A stretch of 64,000 nt of DNA from RGIG9060 sp045645985 (lineage in GTDB: Bacteria; Spirochaetota; Spirochaetia; Treponematales; Treponemataceae): positions 28,283 to 92,282 of the forward strand of contig JAZRJV010000026.1 of assembly GCA_045645985.1 (NCBI GenBank), in the 5' to 3' direction. This document shows, piece by piece, positions 34,937 to 42,617 of this stretch (the first letter of the stretch is position 1; every line of letters begins with the position of its first letter). The notes under the pieces are model-generated. The model worked only from the letters and a program-made list of their open reading frames with translations. It had not been told where the DNA came from and made no database searches. The translations under genes and the position numbers were made by a program.

Positions 34937-35623
34937 ATGACAGTACACAACATACTTGAAGAAGAAGTTATCGAAAGAGTAAATAATATTTATGCTCAGG
35001 CAAAACAACAAGGCGTTGCATGGCTAACTTGTGATTGTGAACAATGTCGGCTTGATACTACAAGTTATGTTTTGAACAGAATGCCACCAAAATATATCGT
35101 TTCAGGGCGTGGAATGAATCATAATATTTCATCAACTGATGCACAACAAAAAGCCGATATGGATTCCTTGATTTTTGAAGCGATGCGAATTGTAAGTTCA
35201 GTTCAACGACCTTTTCATGCTCAACAAAATGAAAACGAAACACAAGATGAAATTGGCGAATTTTACAACTTTCCAACATTTATCGGAAGTGTTTTTGATG
35301 GTGAAACTTTTGAACCACTTTCAGATGCAATTATAACACTCAAAATGAATAATCAAGTTGTTCCAATGATAGACCATACCTGGACAAATCCATGTACAAC
35401 AACAAAAGCAACTAAAGCAACCTACTCCTTTTGGGCAAAACCACAACAAGCCACAGAACAATCTAAAGTGTTTAAATTTACAATAGAAATTTGTGCCGAA
35501 GGTTACGAAAACATAACATATGCTTTTGAACTTCCTGTAATGAAAGAAGGAAAAGCAAAAAAAGCTTTAAATTCAACTTATTCTCTAAAAATTCAAGACT
35601 TATTTTTATTTAAGAAAAACTAA
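34937..35623 (+). CDS. ComFB-domain protein with C-terminal extension
   Basis: The product is 228 aa. Residues about 1-95 match the late-competence ComFB domain: HNILEEEVIERVNNIYAQAK, the cysteine cluster CDCEQCRLDTTSYVLNRMPPKYIVSGRG. The remainder is an unrecognised beta-rich extension starting TFIGSVFDGETFEPLSDAIITL, which resembles a carboxypeptidase-regulatory-like fold. ComFB proteins have been reported to bind cyclic dinucleotides, so with the PilZ protein this may be a second c-di-nucleotide receptor. AAGGTGG lies before the ATG. Confidence 0.82.
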   Translation: MTVHNILEEEVIERVNNIYAQAKQQGVAWLTCDCEQCRLDTTSYVLNRMPPKYIVSGRGMNHNISSTDAQQKADMDSLIFEAMRIVSSVQRPFHAQQNENETQDEIGEFYNFPTFIGSVFDGETFEPLSDAIITLKMNNQVVPMIDHTWTNPCTTTKATKATYSFWAKPQQATEQSKVFKFTIEICAEGYENITYAFELPVMKEGKAKKALNSTYSLKIQDLFLFKKN

Positions 35624-35641
35624 TTAAAATTCTAATAGGTA

Positions 35642-35670
35642 TTGACATTTTTTTGTAAAAATTATATATT
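35642..35670 (+). promoter_or_regulatory. Promoter of tRNA-Pro
   Basis: TTGACA (35642-35647), 17-nt spacer, TATATT (35665-35670), 11 nt before the tRNA. Confidence 0.82.
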
Positions 35671-35681
35671 AAAACAGTCGA

Positions 35682-35754
35682 CGGGATGTAGCGCAGCTGG
35701 TAGCGCGTCTGGTTTGGGACCAGAATGTCGCAGGTTCAAATCCTGTCATCCCGA
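35682..35754 (+). tRNA. tRNA-Pro (TGG)
   Basis: Acceptor CGGGATG pairs with CATCCCG. The anticodon loop TTTGGGA is closed by TCTGG/CCAGA. The T-arm is GCAGG-TTCAAAT-CCTGT. CCA is not encoded. Confidence 0.96.
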
Positions 35755-35758
35755 CAAG

Positions 35759-35787
35759 CAAGCCACCTTAAAAGGTGGCTTTTTTTA
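35759..35787 (+). terminator. Terminator of tRNA-Pro
   Basis: AGCCACCTT (35761-35769) pairs with AAGGTGGCT (35772-35780) with a short AA loop, followed by seven T. Confidence 0.93.
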
Positions 35788-35856
35788 TGCCTACAGAAAA
35801 ATTCAACAAGAAATTTTATGATTGCTTTTTAAGATTTACCTTATAAATTTTTTTTA

Positions 35857-35906
35857 TAAAAAAATAAGCCCAATCGATTTATCAAATAAATTAAACCGAT
35901 TGGGCT
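35857..35906 (-). terminator. Terminator of the SUMF-like gene pair
   Basis: AGCCCAATCG (35867-35876) pairs perfectly with CGATTGGGCT (35897-35906). On the minus strand it is followed by a T-rich stretch. Confidence 0.85.
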
Positions 35907-35949
35907 AAAATTTTTAATGAAGATAAATATTTAGTTGATTTAGTAAAAT

Positions 35950-36846
35950 TTATTCAACAATAGATCTTACAACTCTAAATCCTAAATCCTCGCGTTGAGC
36001 ATTTCCTTCTTGAGTATTTTGAAAATCTTCATACCAAAGTTCTTTGCATCCCATAGCCATACTTTTATAGCTTTTTCCATACACAAAAGTATACAAAGCA
36101 TCTTGAGGAGTATTACTTGTTTTATTTGACTCAACAATATAATAATTTAAATTTGTTGTATAAGTCAATTCTTCAACATTTCCAACCATATCATACAATC
36201 CAAAAGCATTTGGTTTTTTCTGAGCAACTTCCATAGTTGTTCTTTTTGTATTTTTGCTATACCATGCAACTTCATCAATATTATCACTTCCTGGATATGT
36301 TAATTCTTGATTGCCTTTTGCAGCATACAACCATTCAATTGATTTTGGTAATCTATAACCATTTGCTTTCATATCTTGAGAAATTTTACCCTTGATAAAA
36401 TCACCAACATGTGGAGTATAGCCCCATGATTCTACATCAGATTTTCCATCTACAGAATACACTGGTGTAAAACCATTAAGTTTACTTAATTTGTTACAAA
36501 AATAAATTGCATCATAAAAAGTAACACCAATTACAGGATGATTATCATGAACACCAGTTTCTTGGAAATAATTCTTTTTCTTTTTATTTTTCTTTATTAA
36601 ACTACCGAGTTCATCGCCTACCATACCAGTAAAAAAACTACCCTTTGAAAGATCTTCTGGTTTATCCCCCATAACAGTTTCATATTGATTTAATGTAACT
36701 TCATGTGAGAGCATTTCAATTTTATTAACTTTAGTAACATCAGCAATAGGCGTTGTATCTATTTGAACCATTTTTAGCTCAACTTGTGCATACATACCTA
36801 ACACAAAAGTTAACATACATACAAAAATAACTAAAATCTTTTTCAT
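35950..36846 (-). CDS. Secreted SUMF/FGE-like domain protein (copy 2 of tandem pair)
   Basis: I choose ATG 36846 (298 aa, MKKILVIFVCMLTFVLGMYA) because AAGGAG lies six bases upstream. It has an N-terminal signal peptide, cleaved near MYAQ. The body is a formylglycine-generating-enzyme-type sulfatase-modifying fold: VTLNQYETVMGDKPED, HPVIGVTFYDAIYFCNKLSKLNG, NGYRLPKSIEWLYAAKG, FGLYDMVGNVEELT and DLGFRVVRSI. The FGE catalytic cysteine pair is not evident, so it is more likely binding or structural. It is paralogous to the gene 22 nt upstream. Confidence 0.85.
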   Translation of the reverse strand: MKKILVIFVCMLTFVLGMYAQVELKMVQIDTTPIADVTKVNKIEMLSHEVTLNQYETVMGDKPEDLSKGSFFTGMVGDELGSLIKKNKKKKNYFQETGVHDNHPVIGVTFYDAIYFCNKLSKLNGFTPVYSVDGKSDVESWGYTPHVGDFIKGKISQDMKANGYRLPKSIEWLYAAKGNQELTYPGSDNIDEVAWYSKNTKRTTMEVAQKKPNAFGLYDMVGNVEELTYTTNLNYYIVESNKTSNTPQDALYTFVYGKSYKSMAMGCKELWYEDFQNTQEGNAQREDLGFRVVRSIVE

Positions 36847-36867
36847 ATCAACTCCTTTCAACACAAT

Positions 36868-37803
36868 TTATTTGATTGTTCGAACAATTCTAAAACCACA
36901 ATCTTTAGATGATTCACAACAATTTGAAGTATCGATAGTTTCCATTGAAATAGGGTCAGTAGGGGCTTTTCCAATTGTTAAAACATTAATACCTGAGTTA
37001 TAATCATTACCTAATCGATCTGCAATATCTACACATTCTGGATGAGTTGTCGCAGCAACAGCTCCCCCTGATAAAGATTTATTTAAAGCATTATTCAAAC
37101 TAGCAATACCAGATTTTAATGCTACACTTCCAGCAGAAGCATATGCAAAACACCATTCCCAAACATTACCTACCATGTCATATAAGCCATAACCATTTGG
37201 TTTTTTACCTGCTACTGGGTGATATGTAAGAAAACTATTTTTTCCCCACCAAGCTACTTCATTCAAATCATCACTTCCTGCAAATTTATAATGTTCACCA
37301 CCTTTTGCAGCAAATTTCCACTCATCTACAGTTGGTAATCGATATCCATTTGTTGGAAGTTGTTTAATTGTACCAGTTATTCCATGTCCTTCATGAGGTA
37401 CATATTTCCACTTTGTAACATCAGTTTCACCATTTACTTCATAAACAGGTTGTAAGCCTTTTAACTCACTTAACTTGTTACAAAAATAAAGAGCATCAAA
37501 AGCACTTACCGCAACAACAGGATATTCATATAATTCATCTCCTAATTGCACAAAATACTTACTCACAGTTTCTTCTTTTGTGTCCATATTAACACTTCTA
37601 TTTGTCCAAACAGGTCTTTCTCCCATTACAGCTTCGTATAAAGCAACTGTTACTTCTGTTTCAAGCATTTCTATAGCATTAACTTTAGTTACATCGGCAA
37701 TAGGTGATGTATCGATTTGAACCATTTTTAGTTCAATTTCTTGTGATACCACATTGAGCATTAGTGTTAACATACACACCAATACAATTAAAATTTTCTT
37801 CAT
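36868..37803 (-). CDS. Secreted SUMF/FGE-like domain protein (copy 1 of tandem pair)
   Basis: The product is 311 aa with signal peptide MKKILIVLVCMLTLMLNVVS. SUMF blocks: VTVALYEAVMGERPVW, YPVVAVSAFDALYFCNKLSELKGLQPVYEV, NGYRLPTVDEWKFAAKGG, GYGLYDMVGNVWEWC and CGFRIVRTIK. The first 45 residues are nearly the same as in copy 2 (IELKMVQIDTSPIADVTKVN), so the pair arose by duplication. A three-hairpin element (37819-37914) ends 16 nt before its ATG, and AGGAA precedes the start. Function is unknown; SUMF domains in secreted spirochaete proteins are often expanded. Confidence 0.85.
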   Translation of the reverse strand: MKKILIVLVCMLTLMLNVVSQEIELKMVQIDTSPIADVTKVNAIEMLETEVTVALYEAVMGERPVWTNRSVNMDTKEETVSKYFVQLGDELYEYPVVAVSAFDALYFCNKLSELKGLQPVYEVNGETDVTKWKYVPHEGHGITGTIKQLPTNGYRLPTVDEWKFAAKGGEHYKFAGSDDLNEVAWWGKNSFLTYHPVAGKKPNGYGLYDMVGNVWEWCFAYASAGSVALKSGIASLNNALNKSLSGGAVAATTHPECVDIADRLGNDYNSGINVLTIGKAPTDPISMETIDTSNCCESSKDCGFRIVRTIK

Positions 37804-37818
37804 AATAAATTCCTAGTA

Positions 37819-37914
37819 GCAATTTCGCAACAAATTGAGAAATTGCAGTTAATTTTACAAGTTTGCAACGCAAACTTTATATGAAAAGCCAAGCACTATC
37901 TGTGCAAACTTTTC
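37819..37914 (-). repeat. Three-hairpin repeated element, copy A, in the leader of the SUMF-like gene
   Basis: Plus-strand coordinates. Hairpin 1: GCAATTTC (37819-37826)/GAAATTGC (37839-37846) with loop GCAACAAATTGA. Hairpin 2: AAGTTTGC (37859-37866)/GCAAACTT (37870-37877), loop AAC. Hairpin 3: TGAAAAG (37882-37888)/CTTTTCA (37908-37914) with an inner GCAC/GTGC. Compare copy B at 38953: same loops and hairpin 2, different hairpin 1 stem with pairing kept. The remaining 250-nt gap up to 38058 shows nothing else. Confidence 0.6.
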
Positions 37915-38057
37915 AAAAATGCTTCTTAAAATAAAAATTTCATCCGAAAAAAAATCTTATTTTGAAGCAACATGAAAAAAGTATATAAAAACCCACTACA
38001 CCTCCACATCATTTTTTTATAACTTAATTATTACAATAAAACTTAAAAAATCAAATA

Positions 38058-38879
38058 TTATTCAGGTGCAACTTCACTTTCATTAAATGTTATCCAATAA
38101 GAGCCAGAACTAGATGTATTATTTTTAGAATCACCTTGAGTTAGTTTGAGATAATATTTTCCATCTTTATCAACTATTCTTGAGAAACTTTTTATATCGG
38201 AACTATCCCCATACAAATGTTCATAATCACCTATTATATTAAGATCTTTATCATATAAATAGGCATTTATATTTGTCATTGTACTAAATTTTACATGTAT
38301 ATACTGTTCAGAAGTTGTGGCAACAAAAGTATACCAATTATAACTATCTCCGCCAGCTTTAGGATTTATAGTAGAGTTTTCCCAACTATCCTTTGTTAAC
38401 ATTATTATATTTTTTTCAGGACGAGCAGGAAAATCAGTAAATCCAATCCAAAAAGAACCAGTACTAGAAGTATTAGATTTGTAATCACCTTGAGTTACTT
38501 TTACATAGTATTTTTTTCCTTTTTTTACTATTCTAGTAAAACTTTTTATATCGCCAGATTTTCCATACATATGTTCATAAGTACCAATTATATTTTCATC
38601 TTCATCGTACAAATACGCATTAAGATTTGTTAGAGTACTAAATTTAACATAAAAATAATGTTCAGATGCAGTTGCTCTAAAAGAAAACCATTGTTCACCA
38701 GAACCACCTTCGTCAGGATGAACAATCTTACCATCAAACCATTTGTCAATAGTCATTGAAATTGGAGTATCTTGAGTGCCATCACCATTAAATAATCCTG
38801 AATTTAAAATTTCAGTACACCCCATTACTACAACACACAAAACTAACAAACAACCCCAAAAAGTTAATTTACTTTTCAT
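38058..38879 (-). CDS. Lipoprotein with two tandem PPC-like repeats
   Basis: The product is 273 aa. The signal peptide MKSKLTFWGCLLVLCVVVMGC has its lipobox cysteine at residue 21. It is followed by two repeats of about 100 residues each. Both carry the series W-F/Y-x-F-x-A-T-x-S-E, FSTLTNLNAYLYDEDENIIG / FSTMTNINAYLYDKDLNIIG, EH(M/L)YG, DIKSF and YY(V/L)K(V/L)TQGD, and resemble pre-peptidase C-terminal jelly-roll domains. It is probably surface- or periplasm-exposed. A three-hairpin element and a 15-bp tandem repeat lie upstream. Confidence 0.8.
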   Translation of the reverse strand: MKSKLTFWGCLLVLCVVVMGCTEILNSGLFNGDGTQDTPISMTIDKWFDGKIVHPDEGGSGEQWFSFRATASEHYFYVKFSTLTNLNAYLYDEDENIIGTYEHMYGKSGDIKSFTRIVKKGKKYYVKVTQGDYKSNTSSTGSFWIGFTDFPARPEKNIIMLTKDSWENSTINPKAGGDSYNWYTFVATTSEQYIHVKFSTMTNINAYLYDKDLNIIGDYEHLYGDSSDIKSFSRIVDKDGKYYLKLTQGDSKNNTSSSGSYWITFNESEVAPE

Positions 38880-38910
38880 ATAAAAACTCCCATAAAAAGT
38901 TGTGAATAAA

Positions 38911-38938
38911 ACTTCAGTTTTAAAAACTTCAGTTTTAA
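38911..38938. repeat. 15-bp tandem duplication upstream of the PPC lipoprotein gene
   Basis: ACTTCAGTTTTAA occurs at 38911-38923 and again at 38926-38938, period 15, between copy B of the three-hairpin element and the ATG. Confidence 0.7.
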
Positions 38939-38952
38939 GAACTACTTTTTAC

Positions 38953-39051
38953 GCTGTTTTGCAACAAAGTGAAAAACAGCAGTTTATAAGAAAGTTTGCA
39001 ACGCAAACTTTAGATAAAAACTTCGACGCAATTTTAGGAGAAGTTTTTATC
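38953..39051 (-). repeat. Three-hairpin repeated element, copy B, upstream of the PPC lipoprotein gene
   Basis: Plus-strand coordinates. Hairpin 1: GCTGTTTT (38953-38960)/AAAACAGC (38973-38980), loop GCAACAAAGTGA, one base different from copy A. Hairpin 2: AAGTTTGC (38992-38999)/GCAAACTT (39003-39010), loop AAC, identical to copy A. Hairpin 3: a perfect 12-bp stem, 39013-39024 with 39040-39051. The surrounding 367-nt gap (38880-39246) shows nothing else except the tandem repeat. Confidence 0.6.
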
Positions 39052-39246
39052 ATTTTTCCTCGTTAAAACATATATCAGTTCAATTTTACCACCCTAAGAT
39101 GCTGTTGTCAACAATAAAATTTTATTTACAATGAAAATTACAAAAGTTAATGAGTAAAATATTTCTAGAGAAAGAGAATGCTAAAATCAAATTATTGAAG
39201 AAATAAAAAAGCACATGTAAAAATTCTTCTATTGTGAAAACACTTA

Positions 39247-40395
39247 TTACACATAATCACGAGGAACACGCTTATCAACATTACATGTAATTTCGTAAGG
39301 AATTGTATTTGCAATATTTGCTAGAGTTTGAGCGGTATTTCCAACTTCGCCAAAATTAACTGGACCAAAAATTGTAACTTTATCCCAGATTTTTACATCT
39401 GTAGATTCACCTAAATCAATCATACATTGATCCATGCAAATTCTTCCAACAATTTGGTACATTTTATCGTTTATTTTTACTTTCAATTTTGATGAAAACT
39501 GTCGAAGAAGTCCATCGGCATAACCAATCGGAATTGTTGCAAGATAAGTATCTTTTTTTGCCTTCCAAGTGCGACCATAAGAAACACTCTGCCCTTTTGA
39601 AATCTTTTTAATTGTTTCAATACGAGTTTCCAATTCCATTACAGGCTTTAAGTTTGGAATTTTCATATTGTGTTTTTTAAGATATTTGATTTGTACTTCG
39701 CTTGGAAAATATCCGTAGAATAAAATTCCTGGGCGAATCATATCAAAAATTCCTTGAGGATACATCAAAACGCCACCAGAAGCGGCACAATGGACGATTT
39801 CAGGATTTATATCATTTTGTTTTAAAATTTCAACTGCTTTAGAAATCTTTGCAATTTGCTTTTTTGTAAAATGTATATCACTTTTTTTTACACAATCAGA
39901 AACGCATAAATGAGTTCCAATTCCTTGCAAATTCAAATTATTTAAAGACTGAATTTTTTTTGCAAGAGATAAAACTTCGGTGTAATCACAGCCGATTCTA
40001 GACATTCCTGTATCAATTTTTATGTGAATATTGATGATTTTATCAAACTTTTTTGCAGATTTATCAAGTTCTTCCACAAAATATTCTTCAAAAACAAAAG
40101 GAGTTAAATCATTTTGAACAAGTAAATCAAGTTCTTCCAAGCAAGGCAAACTAAAAAGCATAATTGGACAATTAAGTCCTGCATTACGCAAAAAAATTCC
40201 TTCATCAACGGTTGCAACTGCCAAACAAAAAACGCCTTCTTCCAAGGCAACTTTGGAAAGTTCAACTGCGCCATGTCCATATCCATCGGCTTTTACAGGA
40301 AAACAAATTTTTGTATTTTGAGGAATAAGTTTTTTTATTTCATTTATATTTGAACGCAAATTTTCTAAGTGAATTATCGCACGAGTTGCTCTCAT
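39247..40395 (-). CDS. alr: Alanine racemase
   Basis: The product is 382 aa, usual length. The PLP lysine is in ICFPVKADGYGHGAVELSK (about residue 36). The catalytic tyrosine region is SVSYGRTWKAK and the C-terminal active-site block is GRICMDQCMIDLG. It makes D-alanine for peptidoglycan. The promoter gives an ATG only 8 nt after the -10 box. It is divergent from rex. Confidence 0.96.
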   Translation of the reverse strand: MRATRAIIHLENLRSNINEIKKLIPQNTKICFPVKADGYGHGAVELSKVALEEGVFCLAVATVDEGIFLRNAGLNCPIMLFSLPCLEELDLLVQNDLTPFVFEEYFVEELDKSAKKFDKIINIHIKIDTGMSRIGCDYTEVLSLAKKIQSLNNLNLQGIGTHLCVSDCVKKSDIHFTKKQIAKISKAVEILKQNDINPEIVHCAASGGVLMYPQGIFDMIRPGILFYGYFPSEVQIKYLKKHNMKIPNLKPVMELETRIETIKKISKGQSVSYGRTWKAKKDTYLATIPIGYADGLLRQFSSKLKVKINDKMYQIVGRICMDQCMIDLGESTDVKIWDKVTIFGPVNFGEVGNTAQTLANIANTIPYEITCNVDKRVPRDYV

Positions 40396-40403
40396 ATTTA
40401 TTT

Positions 40404-40432
40404 ATAATACTCTAATGATAAAGTTTTATCAA
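40404..40432 (-). promoter_or_regulatory. Promoter of alr, giving a leaderless mRNA
   Basis: On the minus strand TTGATA (40427-40432), 17-nt spacer, TATTAT (40404-40409), then 8 nt to the ATG. Confidence 0.68.
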
Positions 40433-40450
40433 TATTATATAGAAGTAATG

Positions 40451-40479
40451 TTGTAAAAAGATATAAACTATATTAAAAT
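40451..40479 (+). promoter_or_regulatory. Promoter of rex
   Basis: TTGTAA (40451-40456), 17-nt spacer, TAAAAT (40474-40479), 35 nt upstream of the rex ATG, which has its own AAAAGGA site. Confidence 0.6.
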
Positions 40480-40514
40480 GTTATGTAATAAAGTACAGAG
40501 CCAAAAGGAATAAA

Positions 40515-41165
40515 ATGGATAAACAAAAAATACCTGCAACACCTTCAATAAAACGATTACCAGCGTATCTAAATTTTATTCGTCAAGTAAAAGATGAAGG
40601 ATATGAATTTATTTCAGGAACAGTTATTGCTCAAGAATTACAAATTGAACCTATCCAAGTACGAAAAGATTTAGCCATCACAGGTATCATTGGAAAACCA
40701 AAAAAAGGATACCCAATTATTCCTCTTATTGCCGCAATAGAACATTTTTTAGGTTGGGATGATACAAGAAATGCAATTATCGTTGGAGCTGGAAATTTAG
40801 CATCAGCATTAACAGGTTATCCCGGATTTCAAAATCATGGATTAAAATTTGTTGCGGCCTTTGACTGTGACGAAAAGAAAATCGGAACAAACATTCATGG
40901 CGTTCCAGTTTATTCTATGAACTCACTAAACGAACAAGTAAAAAATCTGGATGTTTCACTTGCTGTTTTAACAGTTCCGTCTCAATACGCACAAGTTACA
41001 GCAAATCGAGTTGTTAGAGCAGGAATTAAAGCAATTTGGAATTTTACAAATGAAAAATTAAATCTTCCACAAGAAATTGTTTCTCAACAAGAAGATTTAA
41101 CTTCGGGATACGCACTTTTGTGTGTAAAAATGGATGCACAAAAACCAAAACTTGTTAAGGAATAA
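40515..41165 (+). CDS. rex: Redox-sensing transcriptional repressor Rex
   Basis: The product is 216 aa. The N-terminal winged helix covers about residues 1-80 (ISGTVIAQELQIEPIQVRKDLAITG, with Rex-type KGYP next). The Rossmann NAD(H) domain begins NAIIVGAGNLASALTGYPGF with GxGxxG form. The C-terminal helix swaps between subunits. Rex represses fermentation and respiration genes until NADH rises. AAAAGGA is well placed before the ATG. Confidence 0.95.
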   Translation: MDKQKIPATPSIKRLPAYLNFIRQVKDEGYEFISGTVIAQELQIEPIQVRKDLAITGIIGKPKKGYPIIPLIAAIEHFLGWDDTRNAIIVGAGNLASALTGYPGFQNHGLKFVAAFDCDEKKIGTNIHGVPVYSMNSLNEQVKNLDVSLAVLTVPSQYAQVTANRVVRAGIKAIWNFTNEKLNLPQEIVSQQEDLTSGYALLCVKMDAQKPKLVKE

Positions 41166-41200
41166 ACTTTAATCTTACAAATTTTACAAGAAGAATATTT

Positions 41201-42196
41201 ATGGAAAAAATTGATTATCAAGCAGAAATTTTATGTAACAGAATCTCAAAAAGATTTAAGCATTTGAAAAAATGGGCAAAAAGATGCAACATTTCCTCAT
41301 TTAGAATTTACGACAAAGATATTCCAGAAATTCCTTTGGCAATAGATTTTTACGAAGGCTATCCTGCAAATGAAGATACTCATTTTACAGAAAAGTTTTT
41401 AGTTTTCTATTTATACGAACGACCTTACGAAAAAGATGAAAACGAAGAATTTTCTTGGCTACAAATTTTATCTTGCAAAGTTGCCGAATTGCTTGAAGTT
41501 AGTGCAAACAATATTTTCTTAAAAATTCGCAAAAAACAAAAAGGCGAAAATCAATACGAAAAAGAAAACAAAAATTCCGTGTTGTTACGAGTTGTTGAAC
41601 AAGGAAATTTGTTTTTAGTAAATTTATCAAATTATTTAGACACAGGATTATTTTTTGACCATCGTCCCCTTAGAAAAATTGTTCAAGAAAAGGCAAAAGA
41701 TAAATCAATTTTGAATTTATTTTGCTACACAGCGTCTTTTTCAGTTTATGGAGCAAAAGGGGGCGCAAAAAAAGTTACTTCAGTTGATTTATCCAACACA
41801 TATTTAACTTGGGCAAAAAAGAATTTTGAATTAAACGGATTATCTTCTACAAACGAAAAATACTCGTTCATAAATGGTGATGTAAAATTATTTTTAGAAA
41901 AAAACAAAGAAAAATACGACATAATCATTTTAGATCCGCCAACTTTTTCAAATTCCAAAAAAACACAAAATGATTTAGACATAAATCGGGATTGGCCAAA
42001 ATTTGTAGAATTATGCTTAAACTCTTTAAATCCCGATGGAATTTTGTATTTTTCTACAAATAGCAAAAAACTTCGCTTTGACCAAAATCTTTTACCACAA
42101 AATATCTCTGTAAAAGATATTACAGAAGCCACAATTCCAGAGGATTTTAAGAACAAAAAAATTCACAAATGCTGGGAAATAAAAAACATCTTGTAA
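41201..42196 (+). CDS. RlmK-type 23S rRNA methyltransferase
   Basis: The product is 331 aa. The N-terminus (NRISKRFKHLKKWAKRCNISSFRIYDKDIPEIPLAIDFY) and core (GLFFDHRPLRKIV, LNLFCYTASFSVYGAKGGA, IILDPPTFSNSKK) match the C-terminal RlmK half of E. coli RlmKL, which makes m7G2069 in 23S rRNA. The RlmL half with its THUMP domain is absent here, so it is a stand-alone enzyme. It lies 35 nt after rex in the same direction. Confidence 0.85.
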   Translation: MEKIDYQAEILCNRISKRFKHLKKWAKRCNISSFRIYDKDIPEIPLAIDFYEGYPANEDTHFTEKFLVFYLYERPYEKDENEEFSWLQILSCKVAELLEVSANNIFLKIRKKQKGENQYEKENKNSVLLRVVEQGNLFLVNLSNYLDTGLFFDHRPLRKIVQEKAKDKSILNLFCYTASFSVYGAKGGAKKVTSVDLSNTYLTWAKKNFELNGLSSTNEKYSFINGDVKLFLEKNKEKYDIIILDPPTFSNSKKTQNDLDINRDWPKFVELCLNSLNPDGILYFSTNSKKLRFDQNLLPQNISVKDITEATIPEDFKNKKIHKCWEIKNIL

Positions 42197-42224
42197 TGGA
42201 AGAAATCAAGAAAAAGCATATTTA

Positions 42225-42264
42225 AAATAAAAAAGCTTTCCACTCAAAACAGAGCAGAAAGCTT
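42225..42264 (-). terminator. Terminator of rpmE
   Basis: AAGCTTTC (42233-42240) pairs with GAAAGCTT (42257-42264). On the minus strand it is followed by a T-rich tract. Confidence 0.85.
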
Positions 42265-42296
42265 CCACACACCATACAACTTGAAAAAAACTAAAA

Positions 42297-42500
42297 TTAG
42301 CCTTTGATGTTGTAGCGTTTGTTAAATCTTTCGATACGACCAGCTGTGTCAACCAATTTTTGTTTTCCTGTAAAGAATGGGTGACATGCTGAACAAATTT
42401 CAACATTGATGTTAGGAACTGTTGAACGAGTTTCAATTACATTTCCACAAACACATGTGATTTTTGTTAATTCGTACTTTGGGTGTATACCTTCTTTCAT
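42297..42500 (-). CDS. rpmE: Ribosomal protein L31, zinc-binding (C+) type
   Basis: I place the ATG at 42500 (67 aa, MKEGIHPKYELTKITCVCGN) with GGAGG 6 nt upstream; a longer frame has no ribosome site. Cysteines in TCVCGN and CSACHP form the zinc site, and the block CHPFFTGKQKLVDTAGRIERFNKRY is diagnostic. It is a component of the 50S subunit at the bridge to the 30S. The C+ form implies zinc storage on ribosomes. It follows rho. Confidence 0.97.
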   Translation of the reverse strand: MKEGIHPKYELTKITCVCGNVIETRSTVPNINVEICSACHPFFTGKQKLVDTAGRIERFNKRYNIKG

Positions 42501-42617
42501 GTTTTCCTCCAAATATTTGAAAAGCCTTGCCCGAAAATAGAGCATTTGCAAACTAAGTTCACAAGACTTCAAATTTATATATAACTATTACATTATACAA
42601 AATAATTAAAATTTAAT

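Noticed and set aside
37801..39060. CRISPR array or insertion sequence in the 37.8-39.1 kb gaps
   Set aside because: Only two dispersed copies of a structured element and one 15-bp tandem pair are present. There are no regular spacers, cas genes, transposase or target-site duplications.
39230..39260. TTGTGAAAACAC near the alr stop as a Rex operator
   Set aside because: Only one half-site matches the Rex palindrome TTGTGAA...TTCACAA, and it lies at the 3' end of alr rather than near a promoter.
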